Shown piece after piece: positions 6,598 to 8,602 of a stretch of DNA of 8,602 bases (position 1 is the first letter of the stretch; each line of letters starts with the position of its first letter). The notes beneath the pieces were generated by a model. It made no database searches and was not told where the DNA came from. It saw only the letters and a list, made by a program, of their open reading frames with translations. The position numbers and the translations under genes are program-made. The stretch comes from an uncultured Candidatus Peregrinibacteria bacterium (GTDB lineage Bacteria > Patescibacteriota > JACMRA01). Location of the stretch: positions 1 to 8,602 of the forward strand of contig CAKZLR010000028.1 of NCBI GenBank assembly GCA_937127165.1. Reading direction: 5' to 3'.

Positions 6598-6673
6598 AAC
6601 CTAAAAGGTAACTTTTTGAATATATCAAACCTAAAAGCTTAAATTAAGCAAACTGTTTATAAAAATTCTTTGT

Positions 6674-6689
6674 TAAATTTATAAATTTA
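6674..6689. promoter_or_regulatory. 16-base AT palindrome between dus and glnA
   Basis: TAAATTTATAAATTTA is a perfect 16-base palindrome in the region between two divergent genes, about 140 bases before glnA. Its position would suit an operator, but an A/T-only palindrome in AT-rich DNA can arise by chance, and it does not match the full GlnR/TnrA pattern TGTNA-N7-TNACA. Confidence 0.25.
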
Positions 6690-6757
6690 TAGAAAATATT
6701 TTAGCTTAATGGTGGGACAATTTTAGATAGATTTTAAACCAATCTGAAATTTTGATA

Positions 6758-6797
6758 TTGACATGTTTTCATTGTTTATCGAAACCTGAGTCTCGAT
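6758..6797 (+). promoter_or_regulatory. Possible glnA control region
   Basis: A perfect TTGACA is at 6758-6763, but no good -10 box lies 16-18 bases downstream, where GAAACC is found. An inverted repeat ATCGA (6778-6782) / TCGAT (6793-6797) occupies that place. This could be an activator-dependent promoter with an operator in the core, or a coincidence. No Shine-Dalgarno sequence precedes the glnA ATG at 6832. Confidence 0.35.
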
Positions 6798-6831
6798 CCA
6801 GTAGTTTTTCTGGTCTTTTATTTTTTGTGTT

Positions 6832-8253
6832 ATGGCAATTGCAAAAACCCCCAAGGAATTGGTCAAATTTATTAAAGACCAAAATATTTTGTTTGTAGAT
6901 GTTAAATTTTCTGATTCTTTTGGTCAGTGGCAACATATCACTATTCCCTCACACTCCTTTTCTGAGGATACATTTCAAGATGGTATTCCTTTTGATGGTT
7001 CCTCTATTCGGGGGTGGCAGGGTGTTTATGAATCGGATATGTTGTTAATTCCAGAAGTTGAGACCGTCTTTGTGGATCCGTTTTTTCCACAACCCACTGT
7101 CTCTATTTCTTGTTATGTAGTTGATCCTGTAACCAAAGAACCATACCTTAAAGATCCTCGCTCAATTGCTAAAAAAGCGGCAGAATTTTTGAAAGCAAGT
7201 AAAATCGCGGATACAGCTTATTTTGGTCCAGAGGCCGAATTTTTCATTTTTGACAATGTTCGTTTTGGTAGTGGGGCAAATCATTCTTTTTATGAAGTTG
7301 ATTCTGTAGAAGCTGCTTGGAACACGGACTCAGACGAAGAACCCAATCAAGGTCACAAAATAGGCTACAAAAAGGGTTATTTTCCCATTTCTCCAATAGA
7401 TCAGACTAACAATATTAGAATGGAAATGATAACCATGCTTGAAAAAGTTGGTTTACAAGTTGAAAGAGGTCATCATGAAGTGGCTACTGCTGGTCAGGGT
7501 GAAATAAATTATAAATTTAATAACCTAGTCGATGCCGCAGACGAACTTTTGAGATACAAGTATGTTCTAAAAAATGTAGGTTATAATTGGGGCAAATTTG
7601 TCACATTTTTACCCAAACCTCTAGCTGGAGACAATGGTTCTGGTATGCATTGTCACTTTTCTTTATGGAAAAATGGTAAAAACTTGTTTGCTGGCAAAGA
7701 AATTGCTGGTTTGTCGGAAACTGCTCTATTTGCTATTGGCGGTATAATTAAGCATGGTCGGGCAATTGCCGCTTTTTCTAACCCGACTACCAATTCTTAC
7801 CATAGACTAGTTCCTGGTTTTGAGGCCCCTATTCACTTAGCATATGACTATCGCAACAGATCAGCGGCTATAAGATTGCCATATACCGGAGATTCTCAAA
7901 AATCAAAAAGAATTGAGTGTCGTTTTCCTGATCCTTCTTCCAACCCGTACTTAACATTCATAGCTATTGTGATGGCGGCGATTGACGGTATTCAAAACAA
8001 GATTCACCCCGGCAAGCCACATCACGAAAATATCTGGGAAATGGACGAAAAAGAGTTAAAAAAACTACCGAAGATGCCAGCTTCTTTAGATGAAGCCTTG
8101 GAAGCTTTGCGAGTTGACCACAAATTCTTAACTGACAGCGGGGTAATGTCTAAAGAATTCATTGACATGTGGATAGCAGAAAAACAAACCGAGGTTGATA
8201 CTATCAGGCTTAACCCTCATCCCAAAGAATTTGAGTTATATTCAAATATTTAG
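6832..8253 (+). CDS. glnA: Glutamine synthetase, type I
   Basis: Makes glutamine from glutamate, ammonia and ATP; the enzyme is a cytoplasmic dodecamer. All active-site blocks are present in 473 residues: FDGSSIRGW (54-62, Asp55), GPEAEF (132-137, metal Glu134 and Glu136), HHEVATAGQGE (214-224, Glu216 and Glu224), GDNGSGMHCH (266-275, His273), NPTTNSYHRLVPGFEAP (317-333, Arg325 and the Glu331 flap), NRSAAIRLP (342-350) and ECRFPDP (362-368, Glu362 and Arg364). The insert at about 145-180, with FYEVDSVEAAW, marks the I-beta subtype, which is usually controlled by adenylylation. Here, however, Trp402 stands where E. coli has the modified Tyr397. The N-terminus and length fit the ATG start. It is divergent from dus and is followed by its own terminator, so it is monocistronic. 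No GlnB or GlnE gene is nearby. Confidence 0.97.
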   Translation: MAIAKTPKELVKFIKDQNILFVDVKFSDSFGQWQHITIPSHSFSEDTFQDGIPFDGSSIRGWQGVYESDMLLIPEVETVFVDPFFPQPTVSISCYVVDPVTKEPYLKDPRSIAKKAAEFLKASKIADTAYFGPEAEFFIFDNVRFGSGANHSFYEVDSVEAAWNTDSDEEPNQGHKIGYKKGYFPISPIDQTNNIRMEMITMLEKVGLQVERGHHEVATAGQGEINYKFNNLVDAADELLRYKYVLKNVGYNWGKFVTFLPKPLAGDNGSGMHCHFSLWKNGKNLFAGKEIAGLSETALFAIGGIIKHGRAIAAFSNPTTNSYHRLVPGFEAPIHLAYDYRNRSAAIRLPYTGDSQKSKRIECRFPDPSSNPYLTFIAIVMAAIDGIQNKIHPGKPHHENIWEMDEKELKKLPKMPASLDEALEALRVDHKFLTDSGVMSKEFIDMWIAEKQTEVDTIRLNPHPKEFELYSNI

Positions 8254-8289
8254 TTATCCAAATTAAACTTTTCAAAAGTACCACATTCT

Positions 8290-8313
8290 GGGCGATTTTA
8301 TGTCGCCCTTTTT
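8290..8313 (+). terminator. Strong terminator of glnA
   Basis: GGGCGA (8290-8295) and TCGCCC (8303-8308) form a perfect GC-rich stem with a 7-base loop, followed immediately by five T. It lies 36 bases after the glnA stop and is the clearest plus-strand terminator in the window. Confidence 0.9.
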
Positions 8314-8524
8314 GTTTATATCTTGATAGTTATGTTATAAAGATTATTTCAAAATAGATTGTTGTGGTATTTTTATGGTTGAAAAGGATTTATGATAAAT
8401 TTTTATTTTTTTAGGCTTGTTATTATTTTGACTAAAATATATTAAAATATACTTTTAATTATAGAGAAGATTCATTATAACGACAATAAACTCTAAAATT
8501 TTAAGCATTAAAAATATGTTCAAC
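8314..8524. other. AT-rich spacer between two convergent terminators
   Basis: No coding frame of note is present. TTAAAATATACT at 8442-8453 is identical to the sequence around the pepD -10 box. The nearest -35-like hexamer, TTGACT (8428-8433), is only 14 bases from TATACT, so a working promoter is doubtful. The stretch otherwise looks like ordinary spacer. Confidence 0.35.
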
Positions 8525-8556
8525 AAAAAAAACGACCCAAGAAAATACTTGGATCG
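8525..8556 (-). terminator. Strong minus-strand terminator for a gene to the right
   Basis: Read on the minus strand, CGATCCAAG (8556-8548) and CTTGGGTCG (8541-8533) form a 9-bp stem with one G-T pair and a 6-base loop, followed by eight T (8532-8525). On the plus strand no T-tract follows, so its direction is clear and it implies a minus-strand gene at the right edge. Confidence 0.85.
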
Positions 8557-8570
8557 CATAAAAACTCTTC

Positions 8571-8602
8571 TTAATTGGTTTCTATTCTGAATCTGATAGG
8601 GT
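8571..8602 (-). CDS. C-terminal end of an unidentified protein (partial)
   Basis: Entering from the right edge on the minus strand, one frame reads PIRFRIETN and ends in TAA at 8573-8571, 14 bases before the terminator stem. That spacing is typical of a gene end. Another minus-strand frame stops at 8584-8582 and is a weaker alternative. Nine residues do not allow a family to be named. Confidence 0.4.
   Translation of the reverse strand, partial: PIRFRIETN

Noticed and set aside
6339..6611. 90-codon plus-strand ORF overlapping the start of dus
   Set aside because: It lies antisense to a clear Dus N-terminus and its dus promoter, and its translation resembles nothing.
6672..6690. GlnR/TnrA-type site upstream of glnA
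   Set aside because: TGTTA is present as a left half, but the required TNACA right half is missing.
8516..8590. 24-codon plus-strand ORF starting MFNKK
   Set aside because: It runs straight through the strong minus-strand terminator and has no upstream signals, so the terminator explains the sequence better.

Overview
This 8.6-kb window is AT-rich bacterial DNA with compact genes and standard stop codons; TAA, TAG and TGA all end credible genes. Almost none of the start codons has a recognisable Shine-Dalgarno sequence. The proteins are ordinary housekeeping families in rather divergent forms: a short SmpB, a Dus with the APMEG-VTD N-terminus, and a truncated valyl-tRNA synthetase. This would fit a small-genome or candidate-phylum bacterium such as a member of the Patescibacteria, but that placement is an inference and no 16S rRNA gene is present to test it. 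No CRISPR array, insertion sequence, integrase, tRNA or rRNA was found.

Layout from left to right. Positions 1-56 hold the last codons of a plus-strand gene, followed by a stem-loop terminator. A plus-strand cluster follows at 203-1755: an NAD(P)-binding NmrA/SDR-like protein, a phosphoribosyltransferase of the xanthine/hypoxanthine type, and smpB with a GTG start. After a 283-bp gap with a good sigma70-type promoter comes pepD, a plus-strand M20 dipeptidase. Convergent to it on the minus strand is an intact reading frame for only the first half of a valyl-tRNA synthetase (3875-5038). A 514-bp stretch without a recognisable gene separates it from a minus-strand dus (tRNA-dihydrouridine synthase, 5553-6524). 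The divergent plus-strand glnA (type I glutamine synthetase, 6832-8253) ends in a strong terminator. A second strong terminator near the right edge faces the other way and belongs to a minus-strand gene that enters from the right.

Functionally, smpB (ribosome rescue), dus (tRNA modification) and the valS-like half gene (tRNA charging and editing) concern translation. pepD recycles dipeptides, glnA assimilates ammonia, and the phosphoribosyltransferase salvages purines. No single pathway unites them, and I see no defence or secondary-metabolite system. The points most worth checking are the half-length valyl-tRNA synthetase with a nearly leaderless promoter, the glutamine synthetase with Trp at the usual adenylylation Tyr, and the shortened SmpB.
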